Source: Erysipelotrichaceae bacterium (GTDB lineage: Bacteria; Bacillota_I; Bacilli_A; Erysipelotrichales; Erysipelotrichaceae). Taken from it: a stretch of 64,000 nucleotides of DNA. The notes under the pieces were generated by a model. It worked only from the letters and a program-made list of their open reading frames with translations, searched no databases and was not told where the DNA came from. A program made the translations under genes and the position numbers. The stretch covers positions 62,001-126,000 of the forward strand of contig JAUYTU010000035.1 in NCBI GenBank assembly GCA_030694975.1, read 5' to 3'. Positions 9,790 through 19,243 of this stretch are shown here, in pieces; within the stretch, counting starts at the first letter, position 1, and every line of letters begins with the position of its first letter.

Positions 9790-10690
9790 GTACTTGGATG
9801 ATTTTTTAAAGCATCTGTCGCTTTCGCGGAGTGGTTCAATTGCGACTCAACAGGCTTACCGTCACGATATAATCCAATTTATTAACTATTGCACCAAAGA
9901 AGGTGTGAACAGTTTACAGGATGTGGATACTTATGTCTTGCGCGGCTTTGTTGCATCGTTGCGAACCGGAAAGAAAGCCATATCTAATCGATCTTTGGCA
10001 AGAAAATTTGCTTCGTTGCGTTCGTTTTATAAATATTGTCTGTTGCAGGATCATGTGACAATCAATCCGTTCGCCTCGCTTAAAACACCGAAAAAAGCAA
10101 ATCATCTGCCAGCCTTTTTGATGATCAATGAGATTCGCGAACTATTAGATTCGATTGAGAAGAATTCGGTAGCTGGGGTTCGTGATCGGGTTTTGATTGA
10201 GTTAATGTATGCCTGTGGTTTGCGGGTCAGTGAGACGGCTCAGTTGACCATTCATCAAATCGATTTTGCCAATCGTCTGTTGCGAATCACGGGTAAAGGA
10301 CGTAAGGAGCGGTTGGTTCCGTTTTATCCTTCGATGGGTAAGCAGTTAAGGAATTATATTGATCTGTATCGTCCGATGCTGATGAAACAGAAAAAGCATG
10401 CGTATGTCTTTGTGAATGTGCGTGGGGATGCTATCACTGAGCGCGGTGTTCAGGACATTTTAAAGCGCAGAGCTTTGGCAGCCGGATTGAATCAAACCTT
10501 GCATCCACATATGCTTCGCCACTCATTTGCTACCCATTTATTGGACAATGGAGCGGATTTACGAACGGTTCAGGAACTTTTGGGCCATCAGAATTTATCA
10601 ACGACCCAGATTTATACACATATCAGTGTGGATCGATTGAAGGATGTCTATTTGAAAGCATTTGAAGAAGCGGGGGGAAATAATGATTAA
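9782..10690 (+). CDS. xerC: Tyrosine recombinase XerC-like
   Basis: Site-specific recombinase for resolving chromosome dimers at dif. The N-terminal SAM-like domain ([19 protein letters not shown]) is followed by the catalytic domain with ACGLRVSE (Arg), [12 protein letters not shown] (His-x-x-Arg) and [15 protein letters not shown] with the nucleophilic Tyr. The start is probably GTG 9782, since GGAG at 9770-9773 is well placed and the product is then 302 residues. The longer in-frame extension inside trmFO has no family match. XerC and XerD are hard to tell apart here; context favours XerC. Confidence 0.92.
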   Translation: MNEYLDDFLKHLSLSRSGSIATQQAYRHDIIQFINYCTKEGVNSLQDVDTYVLRGFVASLRTGKKAISNRSLARKFASLRSFYKYCLLQDHVTINPFASLKTPKKANHLPAFLMINEIRELLDSIEKNSVAGVRDRVLIELMYACGLRVSETAQLTIHQIDFANRLLRITGKGRKERLVPFYPSMGKQLRNYIDLYRPMLMKQKKHAYVFVNVRGDAITERGVQDILKRRALAAGLNQTLHPHMLRHSFATHLLDNGADLRTVQELLGHQNLSTTQIYTHISVDRLKDVYLKAFEEAGGNND

Positions 10691-11345
10691 GAAATTGGGC
10701 AGTTTTGCAAAATTTGCTTTTTATGTGGGAATGAGTGGATTCATACTCATTTTTATTGTTAATTTTTGGGTCATCGCATCAACAAAAGATCAGATCATTT
10801 CACTCAATGATATAAATGATTCTGAATGTATTCTGGTATTAGGCGCCGGTGTATGGCAGAACAATCAACCATCGCCGATGCTTAAAGATCGCTTGGATCG
10901 TTCCGTCGATCTGTTTGAAAAGGGTGTGGCACCTTATCTGGTGATGAGTGGAGATCATGGTCAGAAAAACTATGATGAAGTCAATGTCATGAAGGATTAT
11001 GTTAAGGATGCCGGTATCGATTCTGATTTGGTTTATATGGATCATGCCGGATTCTCGACGTATGAAAGTTTATATCGATTGAAGTATATATTCAAAGCAG
11101 AAAGAGTCATTATTGTTACGCAGAAATACCACCTTTACAGAGCTCTGTACATTGCCAATGCGTTGGGGTTGGATGCTGTGGGTGTTTCTGCTCAAGAAAT
11201 TAATTACAGCGGTCAGAGTGTTCGTGATTTGCGAGAGGTTTTGGCGAGAAATAAGGACTTTTTCAGTGTTATCTTTTTTCCAAAGCCGTCAATTATGGGA
11301 GATCCGATTCCGTTGGGCAGTGGTGGGGATTTAACCAATGACTGA
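10683..11345 (+). CDS. DUF218/SanA-ElyC-like envelope protein
   Basis: One N-terminal membrane helix (about residues 9-32) is followed by a DUF218 domain with the core blocks CILVLGAGVWQNNQPSPMLKDRLDR, YLVMSGDH and IIVTQKYHLYRALYIANALGLD. This family (SanA, ElyC, YdcF) is linked to cell-envelope integrity, but its reaction is unknown. ATG 10683 follows a run of G (GGGGGGA) used as SD and overlaps xerC by eight bases. Its place at the end of the topA-trmFO-xerC run is probably incidental. Confidence 0.82.
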   Translation: MIKKLGSFAKFAFYVGMSGFILIFIVNFWVIASTKDQIISLNDINDSECILVLGAGVWQNNQPSPMLKDRLDRSVDLFEKGVAPYLVMSGDHGQKNYDEVNVMKDYVKDAGIDSDLVYMDHAGFSTYESLYRLKYIFKAERVIIVTQKYHLYRALYIANALGLDAVGVSAQEINYSGQSVRDLREVLARNKDFFSVIFFPKPSIMGDPIPLGSGGDLTND

Positions 11346-11359
11346 AGATGTTTTCGCTG

Positions 11360-11387
11360 TTGTCTTTATGGTCATTCATGATACAAT
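11360..11387 (+). promoter_or_regulatory. Possible distal promoter P1 of rpsB
   Basis: TTGTCT (11360-11365), a 16-base spacer and TACAAT (11382-11387) lie just after the DUF218 gene. It would give a leader of nearly 190 bases ahead of rpsB. It is weaker than the second promoter below. Confidence 0.5.
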
Positions 11388-11436
11388 GATTAAGGGTTAA
11401 TACGACTGTTCAGTCAGTATTTTGTGTTTTATCGGA

Positions 11437-11465
11437 TTGAAAGCGAAAGCAATTTGTGTTATACT
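11437..11465 (+). promoter_or_regulatory. Main promoter P2 of rpsB-tsf
   Basis: TTGAAA (11437-11442), a 17-base spacer and TATACT (11460-11465) make a good vegetative promoter. Transcription would start near 11472, leaving a structured leader of about 105 bases before rpsB. Confidence 0.8.
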
Positions 11466-11471
11466 AATCAA

Positions 11472-11577
11472 TGGCATCTACGGATGCACTACACACATCA
11501 TGGATTCACAGACCCGTGCTCAATTGAGTTGTCTGTGTCGGAAGTGATGGAGGAACAACGGAAAGTGAGGAAATGTT
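11472..11577 (+). promoter_or_regulatory. Structured 5' leader of rpsB
   Basis: The leader holds a tight hairpin GCATC/GATGC with a TACG loop (11474-11487). A second stem, CACAGAC 11507-11513 with GTCTGTG 11531-11537, encloses the self-complementary CTCAATTGAG. Ribosomal protein operons are often controlled by such leaders, where the protein binds its own mRNA. I cannot assign this one to a known leader family. A GAGG motif at 11566-11569 is the likely SD. Confidence 0.6.
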
Positions 11578-12561
11578 ATGTCGGTTGTTACTATGAGAAG
11601 ATTATTAGAGAGTGGGTCCCATTTCGGCCATCAAACGCGCCGCTGGAATCCAAAAATGAAACCGTATATTTATGCGGCTAAAAATGGAGTTTATATTATC
11701 GATTTAGCGAAGACGATTGATAAAATCGATGCGGCTTACGCTACTATGAAGGCTATTGGCGAAAAGGGCGGTAAAGTCCTGTTTGTCGGAACCAAAAAGC
11801 AAGCTCAGACCATTGTTTTGGATGAGGCATTGCGTTCGGGTTCGTTTTTTATCAACCAACGCTGGTTGGGAGGTACATTAACGAATTTCCGTACCATTCA
11901 AAAATCGATTCGTCGTTTGATTGAAATCGAAGAAATGGAAGCGAACGGTTCTATTAATGTTTATCCGAAAAAAGAAATCGCCGGATTGCGTAAGGAAGCT
12001 ACCCGTTTGGAAAACTTCTTGGGCGGAATCAAGGAAATGAAAAAATTACCGGATGCAGTATTTGTCGTTGATCCGACCGAAGAGCACAATGCCGTTGCGG
12101 AAGCACGTAAATTGGGTATTCCGGTGTTTGGATTTATTGATACCAATGCTGACCCGGACATGGTCGACTTCGGTATTCCTGCCAATGATGATGCTATCCG
12201 TTCGGTTAAGCTGATCGTTGGTCTGATGGCTGATGCTTTGATTGAAGCGAAGGGTGGCGTATTGTCCTTTGCATATCTTGGTCAAGATCAAGATGATATT
12301 ACGATGAGTGATGTTATCATCAATGTTGATCAACAAAATGAAGAAAACGAAAGACGTCGTCGTCAACGTATGGAAGAGCGTCGTCAACGCGATGATCGCC
12401 GCCGTACAACCGGTGGTGGCGGATACAACCGTGAACGCAGTGATCGTCCGTATCAACCGCGTGAAAACCGTCCATACCAACCACGTGAAGCAGTAAAGCC
12501 GACTGAAGTTAAAACGGAGGAAAAAGCTGCTACACCTGTCAAGGAGGTAAAAAATGATTAG
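11578..12561 (+). CDS. rpsB: 30S ribosomal protein S2 with long C-terminal tail
   Basis: Small-subunit protein that joins late and is needed for S1 and mRNA binding. The globular part (residues 1 to about 244) has the family blocks [42 protein letters not shown] and DTNADPD. Residues 245-327 form an extra tail rich in Arg/Gln/Glu, then Gly-Arg, then repeated PYQPRE units, then Lys/Glu/Thr. The usual bacterial length is about 240-260. ATG 11578 is set by the SD GAGG. It overlaps tsf by eight bases. Confidence 0.97.
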   Translation: MSVVTMRRLLESGSHFGHQTRRWNPKMKPYIYAAKNGVYIIDLAKTIDKIDAAYATMKAIGEKGGKVLFVGTKKQAQTIVLDEALRSGSFFINQRWLGGTLTNFRTIQKSIRRLIEIEEMEANGSINVYPKKEIAGLRKEATRLENFLGGIKEMKKLPDAVFVVDPTEEHNAVAEARKLGIPVFGFIDTNADPDMVDFGIPANDDAIRSVKLIVGLMADALIEAKGGVLSFAYLGQDQDDITMSDVIINVDQQNEENERRRRQRMEERRQRDDRRRTTGGGGYNRERSDRPYQPRENRPYQPREAVKPTEVKTEEKAATPVKEVKND

Positions 12562-13441
12562 TGCATCATTAGTCAAGGAATTACGCGAAAAAACCGGAGC
12601 GGGCATGATGGATTGCAAAAAAGCGCTTGAAGCGACTGAAGGCGACATCGCTGCTGCTATCGATTGGTTGCGTGAAAAAGGCATTGCCAAGGCTGCTAAG
12701 AAATCTGACCGCATTGCGGCTGAAGGTCTTACCAGAGTTTTGGTCGAAGGCAATCGTGCTGTTGTTGTTGAAGTGAATTCTGAAACCGATTTTGTCGCAA
12801 AAAACGAACAGTTTCTGACATTGCTTGATACGGTTGCTCATACCATTTTGGCTGGAGCACCTTCATCATTGGATGAGGCTTTAGCATTACCGGTAGGTGC
12901 ACAGACGCTTAATGACTTAGTCGTTGAAGCAACTGCGACCATTGGCGAGAAAATCACATTAAGACGTTTTGAAGTTATCAACAAAAACGAAGATGAGACC
13001 TTTGGTGCTTATATGCACAATGGCGGGCGCATCAGTGCCGTATCCGTTGTTAAAGGCGATCATCCGGAAGTTGCTAAAGATGTTGCTATGCAAGTAGCTT
13101 CAATGTCACCGATATACATCTCGCGCAATCATATGCCTGCGGAAGTCGTTGAAAAAGAACGTAATTTCCAATGGGAAATCATTAAAAATGATGAAACGAT
13201 CAACTCGAAACCGGAAAAAGTGCTTGCCGGCATCTTGGAAGGGCGTTTAAGTAAATCCTTACAGGATATGTGTTTGGTTGATCAAATTTTCTTCAAAAAT
13301 CAAGACATTAAAGTCGGTCAATATCTTAAGGGTGCCGGTAGCGAAACTGTGACTTTTGTCCGTTACGCGGTTGGTGAGGGTATTGAGAAGAAGGTCGATA
13401 ACTTTGTTGAAGAGGTTATGAATCAGTCTTTTGGTAAATAA
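12554..13441 (+). CDS. tsf: Translation elongation factor Ts
   Basis: Guanine-nucleotide exchange factor for EF-Tu. The N-terminal UBA-like domain starts [24 protein letters not shown] and is followed by the conserved [15 protein letters not shown]. The 295 residues match the family. AAGGAGGT lies directly before ATG 12554, inside the 3' end of rpsB, so the two genes are probably translated together. A strong terminator follows. Confidence 0.98.
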   Translation: MISASLVKELREKTGAGMMDCKKALEATEGDIAAAIDWLREKGIAKAAKKSDRIAAEGLTRVLVEGNRAVVVEVNSETDFVAKNEQFLTLLDTVAHTILAGAPSSLDEALALPVGAQTLNDLVVEATATIGEKITLRRFEVINKNEDETFGAYMHNGGRISAVSVVKGDHPEVAKDVAMQVASMSPIYISRNHMPAEVVEKERNFQWEIIKNDETINSKPEKVLAGILEGRLSKSLQDMCLVDQIFFKNQDIKVGQYLKGAGSETVTFVRYAVGEGIEKKVDNFVEEVMNQSFGK

Positions 13442-13465
13442 AAGGGCACATTTGTGCCTTTTTTT
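13441..13465 (+). terminator. Terminator after tsf
   Basis: The AAAGGGCAC / GTGCCTTTT stem with an ATTT loop (13441-13462) is followed by more T. It ends the rpsB-tsf unit, though pyrH starts only about 20 bases later. Confidence 0.88.
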
Positions 13466-13480
13466 GAAAGAGGGGTTAAC

Positions 13481-14197
13481 ATGTACAAACGAATTTTGTT
13501 AAAATTAAGCGGGGAAGCTCTTTCCACCAAGCAAAACCAACTGGATCCAGGTATTTTAGCCTCTTTAGCACGTGAAATCAAAGAAGTTCATGCTATGGGT
13601 GTTGAGGTTGCGATCGTTGTTGGCGGTGGTAATTTCATTCGCGGAAAAGTTGCGGAGAAGATGGGAATTGACCGCGTACAAGCGGATTACATGGGGATGT
13701 TGGCAACTGTCATCAATGCGATGGCTATTCAAGGAGCTTTGGAGAAGGTCGATGTACCGACCCGGGTTCAGACAGCGATCGAGATGAGTAAAATTGCTGA
13801 ACCGCTGATCGTCCGTCGGGCCATCCGCCATTTGGAAAAAGGTCGGGTCGTCATCTTTGGTGCCGGTACCGGCAGTCCCTATTTTTCAACGGACACTACC
13901 GCGGCTCTGCGGGCTTCGGAAATCAAAGCCGATGTCATCCTGATGGCAAAAAACGGGGTTGACGGTGTGTATACGGCAGATCCGAAATTGTTCCCTGATG
14001 CAGAAAAGTATGATTTACTGACGTACATGGAAATGATCCAACAAGGTCTGGGTGTCATGGACACCACAGCGACGTCGATGTGTATGGATAATGACATCGA
14101 TTTGATCGTATTCAATATGAATGAATGCGGAAACATTAAAAAAGCGGTTGCCGGCGATATCATCGGTACGCGGATAACAAAGGAGAGTAAAAAATGA
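13481..14197 (+). CDS. pyrH: Uridylate kinase
   Basis: Amino-acid-kinase-fold enzyme phosphorylating UMP to UDP, hexameric and GTP-activated in bacteria. The blocks [44 protein letters not shown] and [15 protein letters not shown] are all present. ATG 13481 (AGAGGGG upstream) gives 238 residues, the family size. An in-frame ATG at 13454 lies in the terminator and is not credible. It overlaps frr by four bases. Confidence 0.97.
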   Translation: MYKRILLKLSGEALSTKQNQLDPGILASLAREIKEVHAMGVEVAIVVGGGNFIRGKVAEKMGIDRVQADYMGMLATVINAMAIQGALEKVDVPTRVQTAIEMSKIAEPLIVRRAIRHLEKGRVVIFGAGTGSPYFSTDTTAALRASEIKADVILMAKNGVDGVYTADPKLFPDAEKYDLLTYMEMIQQGLGVMDTTATSMCMDNDIDLIVFNMNECGNIKKAVAGDIIGTRITKESKK

Positions 14198-14739
14198 AAG
14201 AACATTTAGACACAACAAAAAATAAAATGGATGGAGCTATCGCAGCTTTTGAACAACATTTGACTACTGTTCGTTCCGGACGTGCCAATCCGACCATGCT
14301 TAACAACGTGGAAATCGAGTATTATGGCGTGCCGACACCATTGAATCAGGTCGGTCAGATTTCGGTGGTTGAAGGGAAGCAACTGGTTGTAAAACCTTTT
14401 GATCCCACAACCTTAAAATTAATCGAAAAAGCTATTTATGTAGCAAATTTGGGTTTGACACCGCAAAATGATGGTGTCGTCATCCGTTGTAATGTTCCGT
14501 CTTTGACGCAGGACACGCGTAAAGAGTTAACAAAAGTTGTCAGTAAATTTTCTGAGGAAGCGAAAGTAGCCATTCGCAATGTCCGTCGGGATGTTAATGA
14601 ACATATTAAAAAAGATGAAGCGCTGACTGAAGATTTGGAAAAGAGTGCTTTGGAAAAAGTTCAGAAAATGACGGATGAGTATATCAAAAAAGTAGATGGC
14701 ATCGCTGAAGCGAAAACAAAGGAAATCATGACTGTTTAA
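14194..14739 (+). CDS. frr: Ribosome recycling factor
   Basis: Splits post-termination ribosomes together with EF-G. The 181 residues carry the family blocks [31 protein letters not shown] and [19 protein letters not shown]. It starts on the ATGA overlap with pyrH, the common arrangement in Firmicutes. A perfect 7-bp hairpin terminator follows. Confidence 0.98.
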   Translation: MKEHLDTTKNKMDGAIAAFEQHLTTVRSGRANPTMLNNVEIEYYGVPTPLNQVGQISVVEGKQLVVKPFDPTTLKLIEKAIYVANLGLTPQNDGVVIRCNVPSLTQDTRKELTKVVSKFSEEAKVAIRNVRRDVNEHIKKDEALTEDLEKSALEKVQKMTDEYIKKVDGIAEAKTKEIMTV

Positions 14740-14740
14740 T

Positions 14741-14764
14741 GGCTCACTTCGGTGAGCCTCTTTT
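14741..14764 (+). terminator. Terminator after frr
   Basis: GGCTCAC 14741-14747 and GTGAGCC 14752-14758 enclose a TTCG tetraloop, followed by TCTTTT. Because uppS starts 13 bases after the T-run, some read-through is probably needed. Confidence 0.85.
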
Positions 14765-14776
14765 GAAGGGAAAACT

Positions 14777-15472
14777 ATGCAAACAACTTGCAAACACGTT
14801 GCTATTATCATGGATGGTAATGGCCGTTGGGCGAAAAACCAGAACAAACTTCGTACATTTGGACATTTGTCGGGAAGTGAGAATGTACGAAATATCGCTT
14901 TAGCCGCAAACAAACTCAAAATTCAAGTTTTGACGTTGTATGCTTTTTCTACGGAAAACTGGAAACGTCCGATGGAAGAAGTAGAATACCTAATGATACT
15001 TCCGGAAGTATTCTTTAATCGCTTTATCGATGAACTCATGCGTGAAGGTATTAAAATCATGGCTATTGGCGATTTAACGCGCTTTCCGCCAAACACGCAA
15101 CGAGTATTACTGAGTGCAATTGAAAAAACGAAAAATAATCAAGGTCTGATTTTGAATTTTGCGATGAACTATGGCGGACGCGATGAGATCATTCGAGCGG
15201 TGAACAAGATTGCGGATGATGTTCGGTTGGGGAAAGTAGATTCGATCGATGAATCCGGTTTTGAAAGTTATCTGATGACGGCCGGGTTGCCTGCGGTTGA
15301 TTTAATGATTCGTACCAGCGGTGAGCAGCGGATTTCAAATTTCCTGTTATGGCAGTTGGCTTATGCGGAGTTGGTGTTTACCGATGTTTCTTGGCCGGAT
15401 TTTAAAGAGGCTGATTTGATAGAAGCTATGCAAGTGTTTGAAAACCGCAATCGCCGGTTTGGAGGACTTTAA
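14777..15472 (+). CDS. uppS: Undecaprenyl diphosphate synthase
   Basis: cis-Prenyltransferase that builds the C55 lipid carrier for peptidoglycan and wall polymers. The catalytic block is HVAIIMDGNGRWAKNQ near the N-terminus. FSTENWKRP, MNYGGRDEI and the C-terminal DLMIRTSGEQRISNFLLWQ with ELVFTDVSWPDF follow. It has 231 residues. It heads the uppS-cdsA-dxr-rseP-DUF368 run, in which most junctions are very short or overlapping. Confidence 0.97.
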   Translation: MQTTCKHVAIIMDGNGRWAKNQNKLRTFGHLSGSENVRNIALAANKLKIQVLTLYAFSTENWKRPMEEVEYLMILPEVFFNRFIDELMREGIKIMAIGDLTRFPPNTQRVLLSAIEKTKNNQGLILNFAMNYGGRDEIIRAVNKIADDVRLGKVDSIDESGFESYLMTAGLPAVDLMIRTSGEQRISNFLLWQLAYAELVFTDVSWPDFKEADLIEAMQVFENRNRRFGGL

Positions 15473-15473
15473 T

Positions 15474-16241
15474 ATGAAACAGAAAATCATAACGGGAGCA
15501 ATTTTAGCCGCAACCTTATTTCCGGCTTTATACTTTGGCGGCTGGTTATTTGAAATTGTTATTTTCGTTTTTCTGTTTATCGGAGCCCTTGAATTTGCTC
15601 AGGTAAAAGGGAAACGTTGGCCAAATTGGATGAAAGGACTGATGGTCGCTTTTGTTTATGCGTTGGCTTATATACCGAAAGACTATTTTATGGCCAGTGT
15701 CATCCTTCTGTTACTGATTGTGTTTTTCTTAGCGATTCAGTTTGAGTGGTTTGATATTTTTGACTTGACCTATGTATTTACCATGGTATTAATGGTCGGC
15801 ATCGCTATTCAAGGGGTTCGCGCGATTCAGATGTATGGCTCTTCAGTTATTGTTTATATTGCGGTAGCAACGTATGCGACGGATACAGGGGCTTATTTTA
15901 TTGGTGTTTTGTTTGGTAAGCACAAACTTAATCCGCGAATATCTCCCAAAAAGACCATTGAAGGTTCAATTGCCGGGTGGCTATTTGGTACTTTTTTATC
16001 ACTGATTTTTGCGTATTTCTACTTGACCAACAAGTTTGACTGGTCACTGATCATTGCTGCTTCGATTCTTTTACCACCCATCGGACAAATCGGTGATCTG
16101 GCGTTCAGTGCGATTAAGCGTTATTTCGACGTCAAAGATTTCGGTACGATTTTTCCGTCTCACGGCGGTGTCCTCGATCGCATTGACAGTCTGCTGTTTA
16201 ACTTTATGGCTTTTTATGCCTTATTGATATTGTTTGTATGA
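15474..16241 (+). CDS. cdsA: Phosphatidate cytidylyltransferase
   Basis: Integral membrane enzyme making CDP-diacylglycerol from phosphatidate and CTP. Several hydrophobic helices fill the protein, and the C-terminal signature SAIKRYFDVKDFGTIFPSHGG then VLDRIDS is intact. ATG 15474 with GGAGG at 15461-15465 gives 255 residues. An upstream ATG inside uppS is not supported. Its last codons overlap dxr. Confidence 0.96.
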   Translation: MKQKIITGAILAATLFPALYFGGWLFEIVIFVFLFIGALEFAQVKGKRWPNWMKGLMVAFVYALAYIPKDYFMASVILLLLIVFFLAIQFEWFDIFDLTYVFTMVLMVGIAIQGVRAIQMYGSSVIVYIAVATYATDTGAYFIGVLFGKHKLNPRISPKKTIEGSIAGWLFGTFLSLIFAYFYLTNKFDWSLIIAASILLPPIGQIGDLAFSAIKRYFDVKDFGTIFPSHGGVLDRIDSLLFNFMAFYALLILFV

Positions 16242-17389
16242 AGAATATTGTAATTTTAGGAGCTTCCGGTTCGATTGGTCTTCAGACGTTGGATGTTATC
16301 ACTCGACATCCCGATAAGTTTCGTTGTGTCGGTCTTTCAGTGAAATCCAGAGTCGATGCGATTTCAGATTTCTTGAACTCGAATTCAGGATTGGTTGTTT
16401 GTGTAGAAAAATCCAGTGATGCAAAGAATTATTCGATAGCGTTTACTCAACACCGATTTGTCTGGGGAGAGGATGGCTTAATTGAAGTAGCTACTTTAAA
16501 AGAAGCGGATACCGTTGTCAATGCTTTGGTCGGATTTGTCGGATGTAAACCGACACTCGCGGCTATCGAAGCGAAAAAAGATATAGCACTGGCTAATAAG
16601 GAAACGTTGGTTGCTGCCGGTAAAATCGTGATGGCTGCGGTTAAGCGTAATGGCGTATCCTTGATGCCTATTGACAGTGAACACTCTGCGATTGTTCAAT
16701 GTCTGTCAACGCACAATAAAAGTATCAAACGTTTGATACTAACGGCTTCTGGGGGAAGTTTTCGTGACAAAAAAAGATCAGAACTTAATGGTGTTACTTT
16801 GTCGGATGCATTAAATCATCCCAATTGGTCGATGGGTGCTAAAATAACCATTGACAGCGCTACGATGATGAATAAAGGATTGGAAGTCATTGAGGCTCGC
16901 TGGTTGTTTGATATGCCCTTTGATCAGATAGATGTCATTATGCATCGTCAGAGCATCGTTCATTCGATGGTAGAATTTGAAGATCGGGCTGTGATTGCTC
17001 AGTTGGGTACACCGGACATGCGAATTCCGATTCAGTATGCGCTAAGTCATCCCAACCGCTTAGCACTTGATCTGCCATCTTTAGATTTAGTTAAGGCTCA
17101 GTCACTGACTTTTGAACCCGTTGATTTCGAGCGATTCCCACTTCTGAAGTGTGCATATCTGGCAGGTAAAAGAGAAGATAACCGTGCGGCTGCGCTCAAT
17201 GGAGCGAACGAAGAAGCTGTTAGCGCATTTCTGAGGGGTAAGATCGCGTTTGTCGATATTGATACTTTTGTCGCAGAAGCTTTTGAATCAATGAGTTATA
17301 GTGAGTTGAATACGTTGGAAGATGCCATCGCTGCCGATCAGATGGGTCGGGCGTGGATTAAAAAGAAAATTTTGGGAGGTAATGTATGA
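16238..17389 (+). CDS. dxr: 1-Deoxy-D-xylulose 5-phosphate reductoisomerase
   Basis: NADPH- and metal-dependent step of the MEP isoprenoid pathway, feeding UppS. The NADPH motif GASGSIGLQTLDV is at the N-terminus. The metal and substrate blocks PIDSEHSAIVQCL, LTASGGSFRD, HPNWSMGAKITIDSATMMNKGLE and RQSIVHSMVEF are present. The 383 residues match the family. The start overlaps the cdsA stop by four bases, and its own end overlaps rseP by four. Confidence 0.97.
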   Translation: MKNIVILGASGSIGLQTLDVITRHPDKFRCVGLSVKSRVDAISDFLNSNSGLVVCVEKSSDAKNYSIAFTQHRFVWGEDGLIEVATLKEADTVVNALVGFVGCKPTLAAIEAKKDIALANKETLVAAGKIVMAAVKRNGVSLMPIDSEHSAIVQCLSTHNKSIKRLILTASGGSFRDKKRSELNGVTLSDALNHPNWSMGAKITIDSATMMNKGLEVIEARWLFDMPFDQIDVIMHRQSIVHSMVEFEDRAVIAQLGTPDMRIPIQYALSHPNRLALDLPSLDLVKAQSLTFEPVDFERFPLLKCAYLAGKREDNRAAALNGANEEAVSAFLRGKIAFVDIDTFVAEAFESMSYSELNTLEDAIAADQMGRAWIKKKILGGNV

Positions 17390-18432
17390 CATTGCTCTAT
17401 TTTGTAATTATACTGGGAATCATCGTTTTTGTTCATGAATTGGGACATTTAATTACCGCAAAAATGTTTGGTGTTTATTGTCGGGAGTTTGCGATTGGTA
17501 TGGGTCCGAAAGTGAAAAGCTGGCAAAAAGGGGAGACATTATATTCGTTACGTGCTTTGCCGGTTGGTGGCTTTGTGGCCATGGCCGGAGAAGAAGGCGT
17601 TGATTTGGAGGGAATTCCCGCAGAAAGAACCATCAAAGGGATTGCTCCGTTAAAGCGCATTGTCATCATGCTTGCCGGAATCTTTATGAACATCGTATTG
17701 GCTTGGGTCATTTTTGTGGGTGTGTTTATTTATCAAGGTGCTCGCAGTTTACCACCTTTGCCCGTTGTTGCCGGTGTGGTCAGTGGATCCGTTGCTGAAA
17801 CAGCCGGTTTTTTGGCCAATGATGAAATCGTTAAGGTATCTTTTTCGGATGGATCTTCCATCGTTCCGAAAGATTTCTATGAAGTCATTACATTTACACA
17901 GCTTTACACCGATGAGATGACTTTTACGGTCGATCGTGACGGTACCAATCTGACCATTAAGGTCACGCCGTTATTCAATGAAGAAACCGGTCGCTATATG
18001 ATTGGTCTGATGTTGCCGCAACCCGTGATCGAAGAGCTTAGTTTCTTTGGTTCAGTATGGGCTGGAACCGAGTATGTCGGCACGACCATTGGTGAAATTG
18101 TTAATACGTTGTCCCGTTTGGTTCGTGGCATTGGTTTAAATTCGCTGAGTGGTCCGATTGGTATTTATGATGTGACCGATCAGCAGGCTCAACAAGGTTT
18201 ACTGTCGTTGATCGTATTGACCGCAATCCTTTCGGTGAATGTGGGTATTTTCAATTTATTACCGATTCCGTTGATGGACGGTGGTCGAGTTGTCATTACC
18301 GTGGCTGAGATGATTATAGGAAAACCAATCAATCAAAAGTTGGAGCAAGCTTTGATGACCGCAAGTGTCATCTTGGTCATGGGTCTGGTATTGTTTGTGA
18401 CTTGGCAAGATATCTTGCGATTGTTTGGTTAA
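17386..18432 (+). CDS. rseP: Site-2 metalloprotease RseP/RasP
   Basis: Intramembrane zinc protease that cleaves anti-sigma factors and leftover signal peptides. The HExxH motif is in the first helix (FVHELGHLITAK) and the second metal ligand in NLLPIPLMDGGR near the C-terminus. One PDZ-like region lies between. It has 348 residues, usual for Firmicutes. In B. subtilis proS and polC follow; here a DUF368 gene takes that place. Confidence 0.95.
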   Translation: MTLLYFVIILGIIVFVHELGHLITAKMFGVYCREFAIGMGPKVKSWQKGETLYSLRALPVGGFVAMAGEEGVDLEGIPAERTIKGIAPLKRIVIMLAGIFMNIVLAWVIFVGVFIYQGARSLPPLPVVAGVVSGSVAETAGFLANDEIVKVSFSDGSSIVPKDFYEVITFTQLYTDEMTFTVDRDGTNLTIKVTPLFNEETGRYMIGLMLPQPVIEELSFFGSVWAGTEYVGTTIGEIVNTLSRLVRGIGLNSLSGPIGIYDVTDQQAQQGLLSLIVLTAILSVNVGIFNLLPIPLMDGGRVVITVAEMIIGKPINQKLEQALMTASVILVMGLVLFVTWQDILRLFG

Positions 18433-18433
18433 C

Positions 18434-19243
18434 ATGGATCAACTTAAAATTATTTTTTATGGTCTGATCATTGGGATCAGCAATGTCATTCCTGGTGTAT
18501 CCGGAGGTACGATGGCTGTAGTTTTTGGGATATATGAAAAACTGATTGCGGTGGTTTCGTTGGATATTAAAGCCATCAAGGAGAATTTTGGATTTATCAT
18601 TCTGCTTAGTATTGGCATTGTCGGTGGAATCCTCGGGTTCAGTAATCTCATGAACTTTCTGTTGCTCGAATATTCAACACTGACATTTTACAGCTTTCTG
18701 GGGATTATTTTAGGGAGCTTTCCGTTGATCATTAAAAAGGCGGGAATTAAAAAAGTAAGAATCAATGAGCTGATTGCGTTTATATTAACCTTTTCTTTAA
18801 TGATGTTGCTGACCTTTGTCCAACCGGAAGGAGCGGGTCAGATGGATATTAGTAATCTCAGTATCCCGTTGGCGATCGGCTTGTTTGTTGCTTCAGCAAT
18901 CGCAACGTTTACCATGATTTTGCCAGGTATCAGCGGTTCGATGGTATTGTTGGCGATTGGAATGTATCAAGGAGTCTTTGGCTATGCGATTGGTCAGTTT
19001 GTATTTCCACACTTGTTAATCGTTGTGTCAGGGATGTTAACCGGCTTGATTCTTGGCGCAAAAGCCGTGAAAATTCTGATGGAAAAGTACTATACACAAA
19101 CCTATGCGGCGATCATTGGTTTGTTGGTTGGATCTTTGATTCCGTTATTTCCGGGTTTTGTTTCGGATGTTCGGGCTTGGATGCTGTTGGTCGGATTTGC
19201 TTTGTTTATCCTTTGGTTTAATCAACTGAACGGAGATAAATAG
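18434..19243 (+). CDS. DUF368 polyprenyl-phosphate transporter (PopT-like)
   Basis: Polytopic membrane protein of 269 residues with two related halves, each with a re-entrant signature: SNVIPGVSGGTMAVVFGIYEKL near the start and MILPGISGSMVLLAIGMYQ in the middle. DUF368 proteins such as PopT are reported to return undecaprenyl phosphate across the membrane. Its place directly after the uppS-cdsA-dxr-rseP run fits a lipid-carrier role. ATG 18434 is chosen although its SD is poor; translation may depend on rseP, whose stop is one base upstream. Confidence 0.85.
   Translation: MDQLKIIFYGLIIGISNVIPGVSGGTMAVVFGIYEKLIAVVSLDIKAIKENFGFIILLSIGIVGGILGFSNLMNFLLLEYSTLTFYSFLGIILGSFPLIIKKAGIKKVRINELIAFILTFSLMMLLTFVQPEGAGQMDISNLSIPLAIGLFVASAIATFTMILPGISGSMVLLAIGMYQGVFGYAIGQFVFPHLLIVVSGMLTGLILGAKAVKILMEKYYTQTYAAIIGLLVGSLIPLFPGFVSDVRAWMLLVGFALFILWFNQLNGDK

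Noticed and set aside
12046-12753. Minus-strand open frame of 235 codons across rpsB-tsf
   Set aside because: It lies opposite two well-supported translation genes, its product has no recognisable domain, and it has no SD or promoter of its own.
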